A stretch of 64,000 nt of DNA. It comes from an uncultured Flavobacteriales bacterium (GTDB lineage Bacteria; Bacteroidota; Bacteroidia; Flavobacteriales_F; PHOS-HE28). A program made the position numbers and the translations under genes. Location: the NCBI GenBank assembly GCA_937872175.1, contig CALMPI010000016.1, forward strand, positions 124,001 through 188,000, read 5' to 3'. The notes below the pieces were generated by a model. The model was not told the DNA's origin and ran no database searches. It worked only from the letters and a program-made list of their open reading frames with translations. The first letter of the stretch is position 1. Every line of letters begins with the position of its first letter. Below are positions 7,533 to 16,549 of the stretch, in pieces.

Positions 7533-8731
7533 GGCTGCTGGTGCTGCTCTCCCGTGTGCCCTATCCCCTGGAGAAGGGCGACAAGCTGCGGGCCTACCAC
7601 CTGGTGAAACGGCTGGCCGAACGGCACGAGGTGCTGCTCTGCTGCCTCAACGACCAGCGCATCCATAAGGACCATCTCGATCACTTGCGCAGCTTCTGCC
7701 ACCACCTGGAGGTGATCCACCTGCCCCGGTGGCGCATCGTGTGGAAGCTGGTCACCGCCGTGTTCTCCCGCCTGCCCTTCCAGGTGGCCTACTTCCACCA
7801 TGCCACGGCGCAACGTCGCGTGGACGCGCTCATCGACCGCTTCGCCCCGGACCATGTGCTCTGCCAGCTGGTGCGCACCACCGAATACGTGCGGTGGCAC
7901 TTCACCCTGCCCAAGACGCTGGACTACATGGACACGCTGAGCAAGGGCATGGAGCGCCGCACGGAGACCTCCAGCCCGCTGCTCCGGCCCCTGCTGCTCA
8001 CGGAAACACGCCGCCTGCAGGCTTACGAGAACCTGATGTTCGACCTGTTCGACCACCGCATCATCATCTCGGCCCAGGACCGCGACTACCTCTACCATCC
8101 GTCGCGCGCGGGCATGACGGTGATCCCCAACGGGGTGGACACCACCCACTTCCACCCGATCCCCGGAGAACTGACCCATGACCTGCTGTTCACGGGGAAC
8201 ATGAACTACCCCCCGAACATCGACAGCGTGCTCTACCTGGTGAACAAGGTGCTGCCGCTGGTACGCCGTGAACGGCCCGAGGTGTCGCTGCTGATCAGCG
8301 GTGTGGACCCCAGCCCGCGGGTGCGGCAGCTGGCGGAGGAGGACCCCTTGATCACGGTGACGGGCTGGGTGAAGGACATCCGCACGAGCTACGTGTCGGC
8401 GCGGGTGTTCGTGGCCCCCATGCAGATCGGCACCGGGCTGCAGAACAAGCTGCTGGAGGCCATGGCGATGGGCATGCCCTGCATCACCTCGGCCCTGGCG
8501 AACAACGCCGTGGGGGCCCTGCCCGGGGAGGGCATCCTCATCGGCCACGACCCTGCGAGCTATGCGGCCCACATCCTTCGCCTGCTGGCGGACGAGGAGG
8601 AACGGCGGCGGATCGCGGCGAACGGCCACCGCCACGTGCTGTCCACCTTCGACTGGGCACGGGCCGTGGACACGCTGGACCGCCTGATCACCTCGCCCGT
8701 GCGCACGAGCGCCCCCCTGCCGATCGGCTAA
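7529..8731 (+). CDS. Glycosyltransferase, GT4-type (Stp1/EpsH1-associated-like)
   Basis: A 400-residue GT-B enzyme beginning '[20 protein letters not shown]', a start very like sugar transferases linked to PEP-CTERM/EpsH1 systems (TIGR03087-type). The donor domain has '[20 protein letters not shown]' and '[20 protein letters not shown]'. The start ATG overlaps the previous stop by 4 bases, so both transferases are probably made in equal amounts and act on the same glycan. No PEP-CTERM or exosortase gene is visible in the window, so the resemblance gives a family and not a pathway. ribBA follows after 41 bases. Confidence 0.88.
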   Translation: MRLLVLLSRVPYPLEKGDKLRAYHLVKRLAERHEVLLCCLNDQRIHKDHLDHLRSFCHHLEVIHLPRWRIVWKLVTAVFSRLPFQVAYFHHATAQRRVDALIDRFAPDHVLCQLVRTTEYVRWHFTLPKTLDYMDTLSKGMERRTETSSPLLRPLLLTETRRLQAYENLMFDLFDHRIIISAQDRDYLYHPSRAGMTVIPNGVDTTHFHPIPGELTHDLLFTGNMNYPPNIDSVLYLVNKVLPLVRRERPEVSLLISGVDPSPRVRQLAEEDPLITVTGWVKDIRTSYVSARVFVAPMQIGTGLQNKLLEAMAMGMPCITSALANNAVGALPGEGILIGHDPASYAAHILRLLADEEERRRIAANGHRHVLSTFDWARAVDTLDRLITSPVRTSAPLPIG

Positions 8732-8736
8732 CTTCG
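8729..8736 (+). promoter_or_regulatory. Bacteroidota -7 promoter element for ribBA
   Basis: TAACTTCG overlaps the stop of the second glycosyltransferase, 36 bases before the ribBA ATG. ribBA can therefore be expressed apart from the glycosyltransferases. Confidence 0.4.
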
Positions 8737-8772
8737 CGGCCGCTGCGGCCCAGTTGCCCGGCACCCTGGTGC

Positions 8773-9996
8773 ATGAACGACATCCGTCTGGACCCCATCG
8801 AGGAGGCCATCGCCGACATCAGGGCCGGCAAGGTGGTGATCGTGGTCGATGATGAGGACCGTGAGAACGAGGGCGACCTGCTCACCGCCGCGCGCAACGC
8901 CACGCCCGAGGTGGTGAACTTCATGGCCAGGCACGGCCGGGGGCTCATCTGCGCCCCCCTCACCGAGGAGCGCTGTGACCAGCTCGGGCTGGGCCTGATG
9001 GTGCATGACAACACCGCCCTGCACGAGACCCCCTTCACCGTGAGCGTGGACGTGAAGGGCCGCGGCACCACCACCGGCATCTCGGCGCAGGACCGTGCCG
9101 CCACGATCCAGGCCCTGATCGACCCCTCCACCACGGCGGCCGACCTCGCCAGGCCCGGCCACATCTTTCCGCTGAAGGCCCGCAACGGTGGTGTACTGCG
9201 CCGCACCGGTCATACCGAGGCCGCGGTGGACCTGGCCCGGCTGGCGGGCTTCGAGCCCGCGGGGGTCATCGTCGAGATCCTCAACGAGGACGGCACCATG
9301 GCCCGCCTGCCCGAATTGCGGCGCATGGCCGACACCTTCGGGCTGAAGCTGGTGAGCATCGCCGACCTGGTCGCCCACCGGATGCGCACCGAAAGCCTCG
9401 TGGAGCGCCAGGTGCGTGTACAGCTTCCCACCACGCATGGTGATTTCGAGCTCATCGCCTTCCGCCAGACGAACACCGGCGAGGAGCATCTGGCCCTTGT
9501 GAGGGGCGGTTGGCGGCCCGATGAGCCCGTGCTGGTGCGCGTGCACAGCAGCTGCGTCACAGGCGACATCTTCGGCAGCTGTCGGTGCGATTGCGGTCCC
9601 CAGCTGCACCGTGCCATGGAGATGATCGACGCAGCCGGAAAGGGGGTCATCGTCTACATGCAGCAGGAGGGCCGCGGCATCGGCCTGGTGAATAAGCTGA
9701 AGGCTTACAAGCTGCAGGAGGAGGGGGCGGACACGGTGGAGGCCAACGTGATGCTCGGCTTCGACATGGATGCCCGCGACTACGGGGTGGGCGCTCAGAT
9801 CCTGCACGACCTCGGGGTGCGCAAGATGCGGCTGCTGACCAACAACCCGCGGAAACGCACCGGCCTCATCGGATACGGGCTGGAGATCGTGGAGAACGTG
9901 GCGATCGAGATCGACGCCAACCCCCACAACGAGCGCTACCTGCGCACGAAAAAGAACAAGCTGGGCCACCTGCTGCGCCTGGGCGACCGCGACTGA
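8773..9996 (+). CDS. ribBA: Bifunctional 3,4-dihydroxy-2-butanone-4-phosphate synthase / GTP cyclohydrolase II
   Basis: A 407-residue riboflavin-pathway enzyme. The N-terminal RibB domain (about 1-205) has the acidic loop '[12 protein letters not shown]' near residue 30 and 'ATINFMA'-type '[15 protein letters not shown]', and makes dihydroxybutanone phosphate from ribulose-5-phosphate. The C-terminal RibA domain (about 207-405) shows the zinc cysteines in '[17 protein letters not shown]' near residue 258 and '[16 protein letters not shown]', and opens the GTP ring. Both active sites look intact. The stop codon abuts the tamB stop (TGA/TCA) with no spacer. Confidence 0.96.
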   Translation: MNDIRLDPIEEAIADIRAGKVVIVVDDEDRENEGDLLTAARNATPEVVNFMARHGRGLICAPLTEERCDQLGLGLMVHDNTALHETPFTVSVDVKGRGTTTGISAQDRAATIQALIDPSTTAADLARPGHIFPLKARNGGVLRRTGHTEAAVDLARLAGFEPAGVIVEILNEDGTMARLPELRRMADTFGLKLVSIADLVAHRMRTESLVERQVRVQLPTTHGDFELIAFRQTNTGEEHLALVRGGWRPDEPVLVRVHSSCVTGDIFGSCRCDCGPQLHRAMEMIDAAGKGVIVYMQQEGRGIGLVNKLKAYKLQEEGADTVEANVMLGFDMDARDYGVGAQILHDLGVRKMRLLTNNPRKRTGLIGYGLEIVENVAIEIDANPHNERYLRTKKNKLGHLLRLGDRD

Positions 9997-12900
9997 TCAA
10001 CGCGGCTCCTCGACCTTCTCCGGCACCGGCATGGTCGATGTCACCTTCGGAGCCCGGCGCCGGAAGCCGAGCATGCCCGTGAAGTTGCGCCAGAGCTCGC
10101 CGAGCGTGTCGAAGTCCTCGCGGTAGGCCACACCGGCACCCTGGGTGGTGGCCGCCTGGTCCGCCTGGTTCAGGTTGCGGTCGTTGCTCTGGCTGAAGGC
10201 CTTCAGGCGGATGCGGCCATCGTTGGTCATCAGGTACTCCAGCTGGAAGTCGCCCACCAGCTGATTACTCTGCTGGGTGGCGCCGGATCCGTACTGCACG
10301 CCCACGTTCGTACTGAGCACCAATCGCTCATCGAACAACTGCGTGCTCACCGCAAGCTCCAGTTCATCCTGCGTGAGCGCATCCCCCGGGCGGTAGTTGA
10401 AGCCCAGGTCCACATCGTTGCTGAGGCGGCTGAGCCAGTTGCTCACCTGGTTGCTCAGCAGCTCGCTGCCCGAGGTGCCCACCACATTGCCCCGCGAACC
10501 GCTGGGGCCGTTCGCCGCTCCCAGCCGGTCCACCGGCAGGAAGCGGTTGAGCACGATGAGGCTGAACACCTGGCGGTTCATCTCGTCCGGTTCGCTCAGC
10601 ACGCTGTTCACCTGTGTGCGGGTGCCTTCATCCACCGAGGGCAGGCGCACATCGAAGCCGATGTCCGGGTTGGCCAGCCGGTCCTTGAGGCGCATCACCA
10701 CCTCCACCGGCACGCGCTTGCCCAGGCCCTCGGCCCGCTCCGCAGGGATGATGTCCACCAGCGGCGCCCGTAGCTTGTACACGGCGTTCAGGGCCAGCTG
10801 GGCATCGAAGGGGTCGCCGTACCAGGTGATGTGCCCGCCGGGGTCCACGTCGAAGCGCTTGTTCACCACGTTGCGCAGCGTGAACAGATAGGTGCCATCG
10901 ACCACCTCCATGTCGCCGCGCATCGAGAGGTTGCCGGACGGGCTCACCGACATTTCGATGTTGCCCCGGCCACGGCCGCTGAGGATGTCGCCTACGGTGG
11001 GGTCGAAGATGAGCTCGAAGCGGGCGTCCGGGGTCACCTCCACATCCAGGTCGAGGCGCACGCCGCTCAGATCCACCGGCGTGCGCAAGGTGTCGAGCTC
11101 CAGGGAGCCCGCATGAAAGCGCACGAAGTCGATCCCGCTCAGGTCGCGTGCGGTGCCCAAGGGCAGGCTGATGGCGGTGCCCGGTGCGGTGCGGCCGGTG
11201 AACACCACCTCGAGGTTGTCCTCGTATCCGCTCACCTGCAGATCGCCCGTGCCATAGGCCTTGCCGTAGAACAGCTCATTGTCGTTCACGGTGGTGTTCA
11301 GGCAGAGGAAGCGATCGAGCTCGAGCACCACGTCGTAGTCCCAGTTGGCGAAGCCCTTGTGGTTGATGGTACCCACCGCCCTGGCCGTCCGCCCTTCCTG
11401 GTCCTTCACCCGGACCAGGTCGAGCCAGAACCCGTCGGGCAGGATCCTCACCTCATCGCTCAGGCTGTAGAAGGTGTTGAGGTAGTCGATGCGCAGTCCG
11501 GCCTCATCCAACAGCGCCGTGCCCTCCACGCGCGGCTCCGACAAGGTCCCGCCCACACGCACGTCGCCCGTCACCCGGCCCTGGATGTCGCTGACGCCTT
11601 CAGGCAGGTAGGGATCGATGAAGGCCAGGTCGAAGGAGTCCAGGTCCAGGACCAGGTCCAGTTGCTCCTCTTCGGCGGCGGGGGAAACGCGGCCTTGGAA
11701 CTCCAGCGCCTTCAGCCGGCCGCGCTGCATCGTTCCGCCCACCTCCATCTCGCGCCGTGCGTTCCTCCATGTCGCCGCGAACGTGATATCGCCCACCGGG
11801 TGCTTGTCCACCTTCAACGAATCGATGCAGAGGTAGCTGAGCAGGCTGGGCTCGCCGAACAGGTCGAAGACACGGCCCTCCCCGCTTACCGCCCCCGATA
11901 ACATGGGCCCCTTGTAGAACGGCCGCAGATGCGTCAGCTGCACTCCGTCCACATCGAAGGCGAGCGCGCGCTCCGGGTCTGTGGAGAGCCATCCGTCCAG
12001 CGTGATGCGTTCCTCCTCGTTGCGCACCTCCAGTTGGCGGATCTCCAGGCCGCCCTCGTGGACATGGAGCCGCACCGGTGCGGGGTTCGTCCATGCGCCC
12101 ATGCCCAGGTGCAGGCGGCTGGGGAGCAGGTCGATCTCCACATCGGTCCGTCCGTTCACCAGCCCGACAAGATGCAGGTCGCCCCGCGTATCGTGCGTGC
12201 TGCCGTCCCACACCATGCGCACCTCCAGTTCGTCCTGATAGGCCTTGCCCGAAAGGTCGATGCCCTCCAGAAAGGTGCTGTCCGTCAATTGCTGGCGGCG
12301 GCTTCGCATGCTGAAGACCAGCAGGTCCAGGGTCTTGTCCAGGATCATGCGCACCGAATCGCCACCGATGGTGCCGTAAGCGATCCGCGGCAGATCGGCG
12401 GTAAGGGCCATGTCGAAGGTGCGGGTGTCGAACATGCCGGAGAACCGTGCCCCGGCCGCCAGCTCGAGACGCGGGACCACGCGCTTGAGCAAGGGCCCGG
12501 CCTCCTTGACCTGTACATCGAACGCGAAGCGCTGCTGCTCCTGATCGTACCGCACCTCGTCAGCGAGCGCCGGAAAGATGCTGTACACCACGCTGGTGAA
12601 GGCCTCCGGAAGCCGCGTCGGCAGGAAGCGGCCCTGCACGTCGGCATCGACCAGGTCGGAGCGCAAGGACAGCACCGGTGCGCCATCCTTGCGTGTGCTC
12701 GCCACCGTCACATCACCCAGGGTCAGCACGCCTTGATCGTCGCAATAGGTGAGGCCCTCGATCGCCAGGCTCCCCTTGAGGCTGTCCGGGGCCAGTTCGC
12801 CCTGAGCGCGGACGATGCCGCTCACCTCGCCCAGATGCAGTTCCGGTGCGATGTTCAGTTCGAAGAGGTCGGCGCGCTCCAGGGCAGCGGTGAAGTCCAC

Positions 12901-14439
12901 CTTCGGCCAGGCACCGCGCAGGTCGGCCAGGCCGTCGAACCGCAGCTTCACATTGGGGTCGTCGCAGGTGAGCTGCCCGTTGAACAAGCGGCGCTGAAGG
13001 CGGCCGGAGGCGGTGATGCCCGTCAGGGGCCGGTCGTTGATGGTGATCAACGGTACACGGCCGTCCAGATCGGCCTGCATGGTGGCCAGGTCGCGGCCCC
13101 TGGCGTTCACTTTCACATCGAAGGCGATGGGACCCACGGTGGGGTCGCCGGCCAGTGGCGCCAGATCGAAGCCGGTGGTGGACAGTGCACCGCGGAACCG
13201 GAACACATCGCTCACCGTGTCGCGGTCGTAGGACATGTCGGTGGACAATACGCCCAGCGCCGTGCTGGCACTGCCATACGCGGTGAAGGCGGAGGCGAAG
13301 CCGGTGAAGTTGCCGCGGAAGGCCATGGGCCCCAGCACCGCGAGCTCATGGGGCACGTCCATGACACGTCCCTCCGGGAACGGCGGCACGGGCACCGTGG
13401 CCAGGTCGGTGGCGTTGGTGCGCAGGGTGCGTGCATCCACCACCGTGAAGGTGCCGGCCAGGTCGGGCAGGCCGCTCATCTCCACGGAGCCCTCGAACCG
13501 TGTGTGGTGCCCGTAGTCCAGGGTCAGTTCCCGCGCCTTGAGCTCACGCACCGTGCCGACCGCCCGACCCCGCACGCCCACCCGCGCGGCAAGCCCTTCC
13601 AGGTCCGGTGCGAACCAGGCGATGTCGCGCAGGTCCACCACCGAGCTGTCCAGCTCGGCCCGCATCTCCACGCGGTCGATGTAGTCGTTGTAATCCCTCC
13701 AGGAGGCCGTGCGCATCTCGTAGCGCCCTCGAAGCGTGCTGAACGGAGTGCGCAGCTGGAGGTGTTCCACCGCGATGCCCCTTCCGCTCACCGTGGCCCG
13801 GCCCTGCAGGCCGGTGCAGGCCAGCCCGCTCTTCTCCCGGAACGACACGTGATCGAGCACCGCCCGGATGCTGTCCTCGATCACCAGCAGGTCGTGGCCG
13901 AGCACGTCGCCGGACACGTCCACGTGCTCGAAGTCGACCCCGAAGGGCAGCTCGGGCGAGGCGGCGTTGTGGTGCGTGAAGCGCAGGTCGCGGATGGTGA
14001 AGGCATCGGCCTGGATGGTCCAGGGTGCGCCGGGTGGCGTGGGGTCCCCGGAGGAGAGCGCGGCGATCCACTGGGTGAAGTTGCTGGTGCTGTCGCCCAC
14101 CGCCTGACGCAGGTGCCAGCGCACACCCTCCACGGTGACGCCGCGCAGGTGCACCTGCCGCCGCTCGGTGCCGACCCTCCACCGGCGCAGGTTGAGGCGA
14201 CGGACGGCGAACAGGGTGTCGCCGCGCAGGTCGCACACCAGCACGCCGCGCAGCTCGGCCGGACCGGTGAAGGTGAGGTGCACGCGCTCCACACGGACAC
14301 AGCTTCCCAAGGCCTCCGACGCGTAGTCCCCGAGCCGGCCGGCGAGCCAGGTCTGCACGGATGGAAGCCGCAGGGCGAACACACCCAGCATGGCCGCCAC
14401 CACCAGCAGGAGCAGCAGCCACGCGATCGCGCGAAGCAC
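9997..14439 (-). CDS. tamB: TamB-type translocation and assembly module protein (DUF490/AsmA-like)
   Basis: A very long envelope protein, 1480 residues if the GTG at 14439 is used. That start gives a single N-terminal anchor ('LRAIAWLLLLLVVAAMLGVFAL'), then long beta-rich repeats. The C-terminal DUF490 block has 'GHITWYGDPFDAQLALNAVY', 'VPVEVVMRLKDRLANPDIGF' and 'NRQVFSLIVLNRFLP'. TamB-like proteins bridge the periplasm as lipid-carrying beta-taco structures and support outer-membrane assembly. No good ATG lies between the minus-strand TATTTTCG element (14523-14530) and the anchor, so the start is uncertain. A frame extending into tsaD is rejected. It is divergent from tsaD, a common Bacteroidota pairing. 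Confidence 0.9.
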   Translation of the reverse strand: MLRAIAWLLLLLVVAAMLGVFALRLPSVQTWLAGRLGDYASEALGSCVRVERVHLTFTGPAELRGVLVCDLRGDTLFAVRRLNLRRWRVGTERRQVHLRGVTVEGVRWHLRQAVGDSTSNFTQWIAALSSGDPTPPGAPWTIQADAFTIRDLRFTHHNAASPELPFGVDFEHVDVSGDVLGHDLLVIEDSIRAVLDHVSFREKSGLACTGLQGRATVSGRGIAVEHLQLRTPFSTLRGRYEMRTASWRDYNDYIDRVEMRAELDSSVVDLRDIAWFAPDLEGLAARVGVRGRAVGTVRELKARELTLDYGHHTRFEGSVEMSGLPDLAGTFTVVDARTLRTNATDLATVPVPPFPEGRVMDVPHELAVLGPMAFRGNFTGFASAFTAYGSASTALGVLSTDMSYDRDTVSDVFRFRGALSTTGFDLAPLAGDPTVGPIAFDVKVNARGRDLATMQADLDGRVPLITINDRPLTGITASGRLQRRLFNGQLTCDDPNVKLRFDGLADLRGAWPKVDFTAALERADLFELNIAPELHLGEVSGIVRAQGELAPDSLKGSLAIEGLTYCDDQGVLTLGDVTVASTRKDGAPVLSLRSDLVDADVQGRFLPTRLPEAFTSVVYSIFPALADEVRYDQEQQRFAFDVQVKEAGPLLKRVVPRLELAAGARFSGMFDTRTFDMALTADLPRIAYGTIGGDSVRMILDKTLDLLVFSMRSRRQQLTDSTFLEGIDLSGKAYQDELEVRMVWDGSTHDTRGDLHLVGLVNGRTDVEIDLLPSRLHLGMGAWTNPAPVRLHVHEGGLEIRQLEVRNEEERITLDGWLSTDPERALAFDVDGVQLTHLRPFYKGPMLSGAVSGEGRVFDLFGEPSLLSYLCIDSLKVDKHPVGDITFAATWRNARREMEVGGTMQRGRLKALEFQGRVSPAAEEEQLDLVLDLDSFDLAFIDPYLPEGVSDIQGRVTGDVRVGGTLSEPRVEGTALLDEAGLRIDYLNTFYSLSDEVRILPDGFWLDLVRVKDQEGRTARAVGTINHKGFANWDYDVVLELDRFLCLNTTVNDNELFYGKAYGTGDLQVSGYEDNLEVVFTGRTAPGTAISLPLGTARDLSGIDFVRFHAGSLELDTLRTPVDLSGVRLDLDVEVTPDARFELIFDPTVGDILSGRGRGNIEMSVSPSGNLSMRGDMEVVDGTYLFTLRNVVNKRFDVDPGGHITWYGDPFDAQLALNAVYKLRAPLVDIIPAERAEGLGKRVPVEVVMRLKDRLANPDIGFDVRLPSVDEGTRTQVNSVLSEPDEMNRQVFSLIVLNRFLPVDRLGAANGPSGSRGNVVGTSGSELLSNQVSNWLSRLSNDVDLGFNYRPGDALTQDELELAVSTQLFDERLVLSTNVGVQYGSGATQQSNQLVGDFQLEYLMTNDGRIRLKAFSQSNDRNLNQADQAATTQGAGVAYREDFDTLGELWRNFTGMLGFRRRAPKVTSTMPVPEKVEEPR

Positions 14440-14522
14440 ACGGCCGGACCACTTCAGGAACGGGGAGCTGCTCAGGAGGGGGTAGTTTTGGGCGCGAACA
14501 AGCAGATCGCGGGCCCGGATGG

Positions 14523-14530
14523 CGAAAATA
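14523..14530 (-). promoter_or_regulatory. Possible -7 promoter element for tamB
   Basis: TATTTTCG on the minus strand in the tamB/tsaD divergent region, about 84 bases before the proposed GTG start. A transcript from here excludes the longer start candidates upstream. Confidence 0.4.
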
Positions 14531-14557
14531 GCGGAGCAACGGCCGGTGACCGGTCCC

Positions 14558-15571
14558 ATGCGCATCCTGGGCATCGAAAGCTCGTGCGATGAGACCGCTG
14601 CGGCCGTGCTGGAGGATGGACGTGTCCTGAGCAATGTCGTCGCCGGCCAGGCCGTGCATGCCGCCTGGGGTGGCGTGGTGCCCGAACTGGCCAGCAGGGC
14701 GCACCAGGAGCACATCGTCCCGGTGGTGGAGGCCGCCCTGCGGGAGGCCGGCCTGTCCCCTGCCGCGCTCACCGCGATCGCCTTCACCCAGGGCCCCGGG
14801 CTCATCGGTGCGCTGCACGTGGGAGCCGCATTCGCCAAATCCTTCGCCCAGGCCCTGGGGGTGCCGCTGCTGGCCGTCGACCACATGCGGGCGCACGTGC
14901 TGGCCCATTTCATCCGTGACACCGAGGACCGCCCGTTGCCGGAATTCCCCTTCCTGAACCTCACGGTGAGCGGCGGCCACACCTTGATCGTGCTGGTGTG
15001 CTCCGCCCTGGACATGGTGGCCATCGGCAGCACGCTGGACGATGCCGCCGGCGAGGCCTTCGACAAGGGGGCCAAGTTGCTGGGCCTGCCCTATCCCGGT
15101 GGTCCGCGGGTGGATGCCCTCGCCGCACAAGGCGACCCGCACCGCTTCCGCCTTCCCCGTCCCGTTGTGCCGGAGCTCGACCTCAGCTTCAGCGGCACCA
15201 AGAGCGCCTTCCGCAACCTGGTCCTTCCGCTGCGCGGCCCCGACGGCCTCCTTTCGGCCGAACTGCTCCCGGACCTGTGTGCCACGCTGCAGGAGGCCAT
15301 CCTGGACCATCTGCTCCACAAGCTCACCCTGGCGGTGGAGCGCACGGGCATCACGCGCATCGGCATCGCGGGCGGCGTGTCCGCCAACTCGGGCCTGCGC
15401 AGCCGCCTCGTCGAACTGGCGGCCACACGCGGGTGGACCGTGCACATCCCGCCCTTCGCCTACTGCACGGACAATGCGGCCATGGTGGCCATGGCCGGCG
15501 ATCGGCTGCTGCGCGCCGGCCGCACATCCGGCCTGGACGTGGTCCCGCTCGCACGCATCCCCCAGCGTTGA
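14558..15571 (+). CDS. tsaD: tRNA N6-adenosine threonylcarbamoyltransferase TsaD
   Basis: A 337-residue ASKHA-fold enzyme that completes t6A37 on ANN-decoding tRNAs together with TsaB, TsaC and TsaE. It begins with the family signature 'RILGIESSCDETAAAV'. The metal-binding histidines are His109 and His113 in 'VDHMRAHVLAH', and 'LTVSGGHTLIV' and 'SFSGTKSAFRNLV' are nucleotide-site loops. The ATG at 14558 is chosen because it begins right at the signature; an in-frame ATG at 14519 would add 13 residues. Length is normal. Confidence 0.96.
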   Translation: MRILGIESSCDETAAAVLEDGRVLSNVVAGQAVHAAWGGVVPELASRAHQEHIVPVVEAALREAGLSPAALTAIAFTQGPGLIGALHVGAAFAKSFAQALGVPLLAVDHMRAHVLAHFIRDTEDRPLPEFPFLNLTVSGGHTLIVLVCSALDMVAIGSTLDDAAGEAFDKGAKLLGLPYPGGPRVDALAAQGDPHRFRLPRPVVPELDLSFSGTKSAFRNLVLPLRGPDGLLSAELLPDLCATLQEAILDHLLHKLTLAVERTGITRIGIAGGVSANSGLRSRLVELAATRGWTVHIPPFAYCTDNAAMVAMAGDRLLRAGRTSGLDVVPLARIPQR

Positions 15572-15590
15572 AGCCGTTGGGGCCAGGCCC

Positions 15591-15598
15591 TACCTTTG
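15591..15598 (+). promoter_or_regulatory. Bacteroidota promoter (-7 TACCTTTG) for the TPR gene
   Basis: A consensus TACCTTTG ends 6 bases before the ATG at 15605. A TTG at 15568-15570 lies 20 bases upstream, a fitting -33 spacing. Confidence 0.6.
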
Positions 15599-15604
15599 TC
15601 GTTC

Positions 15605-16549
15605 ATGGCCCGCATTCCCCTTGTCCCCGTCGCGGTGGCTTTGCTGGCCTGCACGGCCGCATCGGCCCAGTCGGTGGAGCAGTTGATGGCCGAGGGGGAC
15701 AGCCTCGTCGCCCTGGAACGCTACACCAAGGCCATCGATGCCTACTCGCGCGCCATCACCGCACGGCCCTCGGCGGACACCTACGCAGCGCGCGCACGGG
15801 CCTGGTACGCCATGGACCGGGCCGACCGCTTTCTGCTGGACGTGGACCAGGCCTTGAAGGCGGACAGCACCCATCCGGAGGCCAACTACCAGCGCAGCCT
15901 GTACGCCCTGCGCGGCGAGGACCACCGCACCGCGGAGCGGTACAGCGACCGGGGCATCCGCCATGGCGCACAGGGCCGCCTACGTGCCCAGTTGTTGCTG
16001 GTGCGCGGCGAGGCCCTCGCCGAGCTGCGCCGGCCGGAGCTGGCGATCGCCGATCTGCGCGACGGCCTTGCCGTGATCCCCGATGACCTGGAGGCCAACC
16101 GCACGCTGGCCCGCATGCTGGACGAGACCGGCGACCACGAAGGCGCACTCGTGGTGCTGGAGCGCCTGTGCACGCTGGAACCCCGGAACCCCGGACACTG
16201 GACCAACCGAGGGTTCGAGCTCTCGCGCCTGGGGCGATGGAGCGATGCGTTGGCCATGTTCGACCAGGCCCTTGCCATCGATCGGGACGAACCCGTGGCG
16301 CTCAGCAACCGCGCCTACGCACTGCTGAACCTGGGCCGGAACGAGGACGCCTGGAAGGATGTGGAACGCAGCCTGCGCTTCTATCCGGCGAACTCCTTCG
16401 CACTGCGCACGCGTGCCTTGCTGCGGTTGCGCAAGGGCGATCTGGAAAAGGCCTGCGCCGACCTTTCGCTGGCCCGCATCCTCGGCGGGGTCAGCGATGT
16501 GGACGCGCTGATCCAGGAGCACTGCGGTGCCGTGCCCAACCGGCGCTGA
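15605..16549 (+). CDS. Secreted tetratricopeptide-repeat protein
   Basis: A 314-residue protein with a cleavable signal peptide ('VPVAVALLACTAASAQS', cleavage after AQS or similar) and about seven TPR units. Clear repeats include 'ALERYTKAIDAYSRAITARP', 'ELAIADLRDGLAVIPDD', 'SDALAMFDQALAIDRDEP' and 'DAWKDVERSLRFYPAN'. The last unit, 'GDLEKACADLSLARILGG', resembles the 'KACxD' endings common in Bacteroidota TPR proteins. It is likely a periplasmic protein-protein scaffold; the partner is unknown. A TTG at 15596 is not used because it lies inside the TACCTTTG element. The stop abuts the stop of the next, convergent gene. Confidence 0.82.
   Translation: MARIPLVPVAVALLACTAASAQSVEQLMAEGDSLVALERYTKAIDAYSRAITARPSADTYAARARAWYAMDRADRFLLDVDQALKADSTHPEANYQRSLYALRGEDHRTAERYSDRGIRHGAQGRLRAQLLLVRGEALAELRRPELAIADLRDGLAVIPDDLEANRTLARMLDETGDHEGALVVLERLCTLEPRNPGHWTNRGFELSRLGRWSDALAMFDQALAIDRDEPVALSNRAYALLNLGRNEDAWKDVERSLRFYPANSFALRTRALLRLRKGDLEKACADLSLARILGGVSDVDALIQEHCGAVPNRR

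Noticed and set aside
11929..14592. An 887-codon + strand frame opposite tamB
   Set aside because: Antisense composition only; the TamB domains are clear on the minus strand.
14440..15075. N-terminal extension of tamB across tsaD
   Set aside because: It would read antisense through all of the tsaD start region; the membrane anchor of tamB begins at the GTG at 14439.
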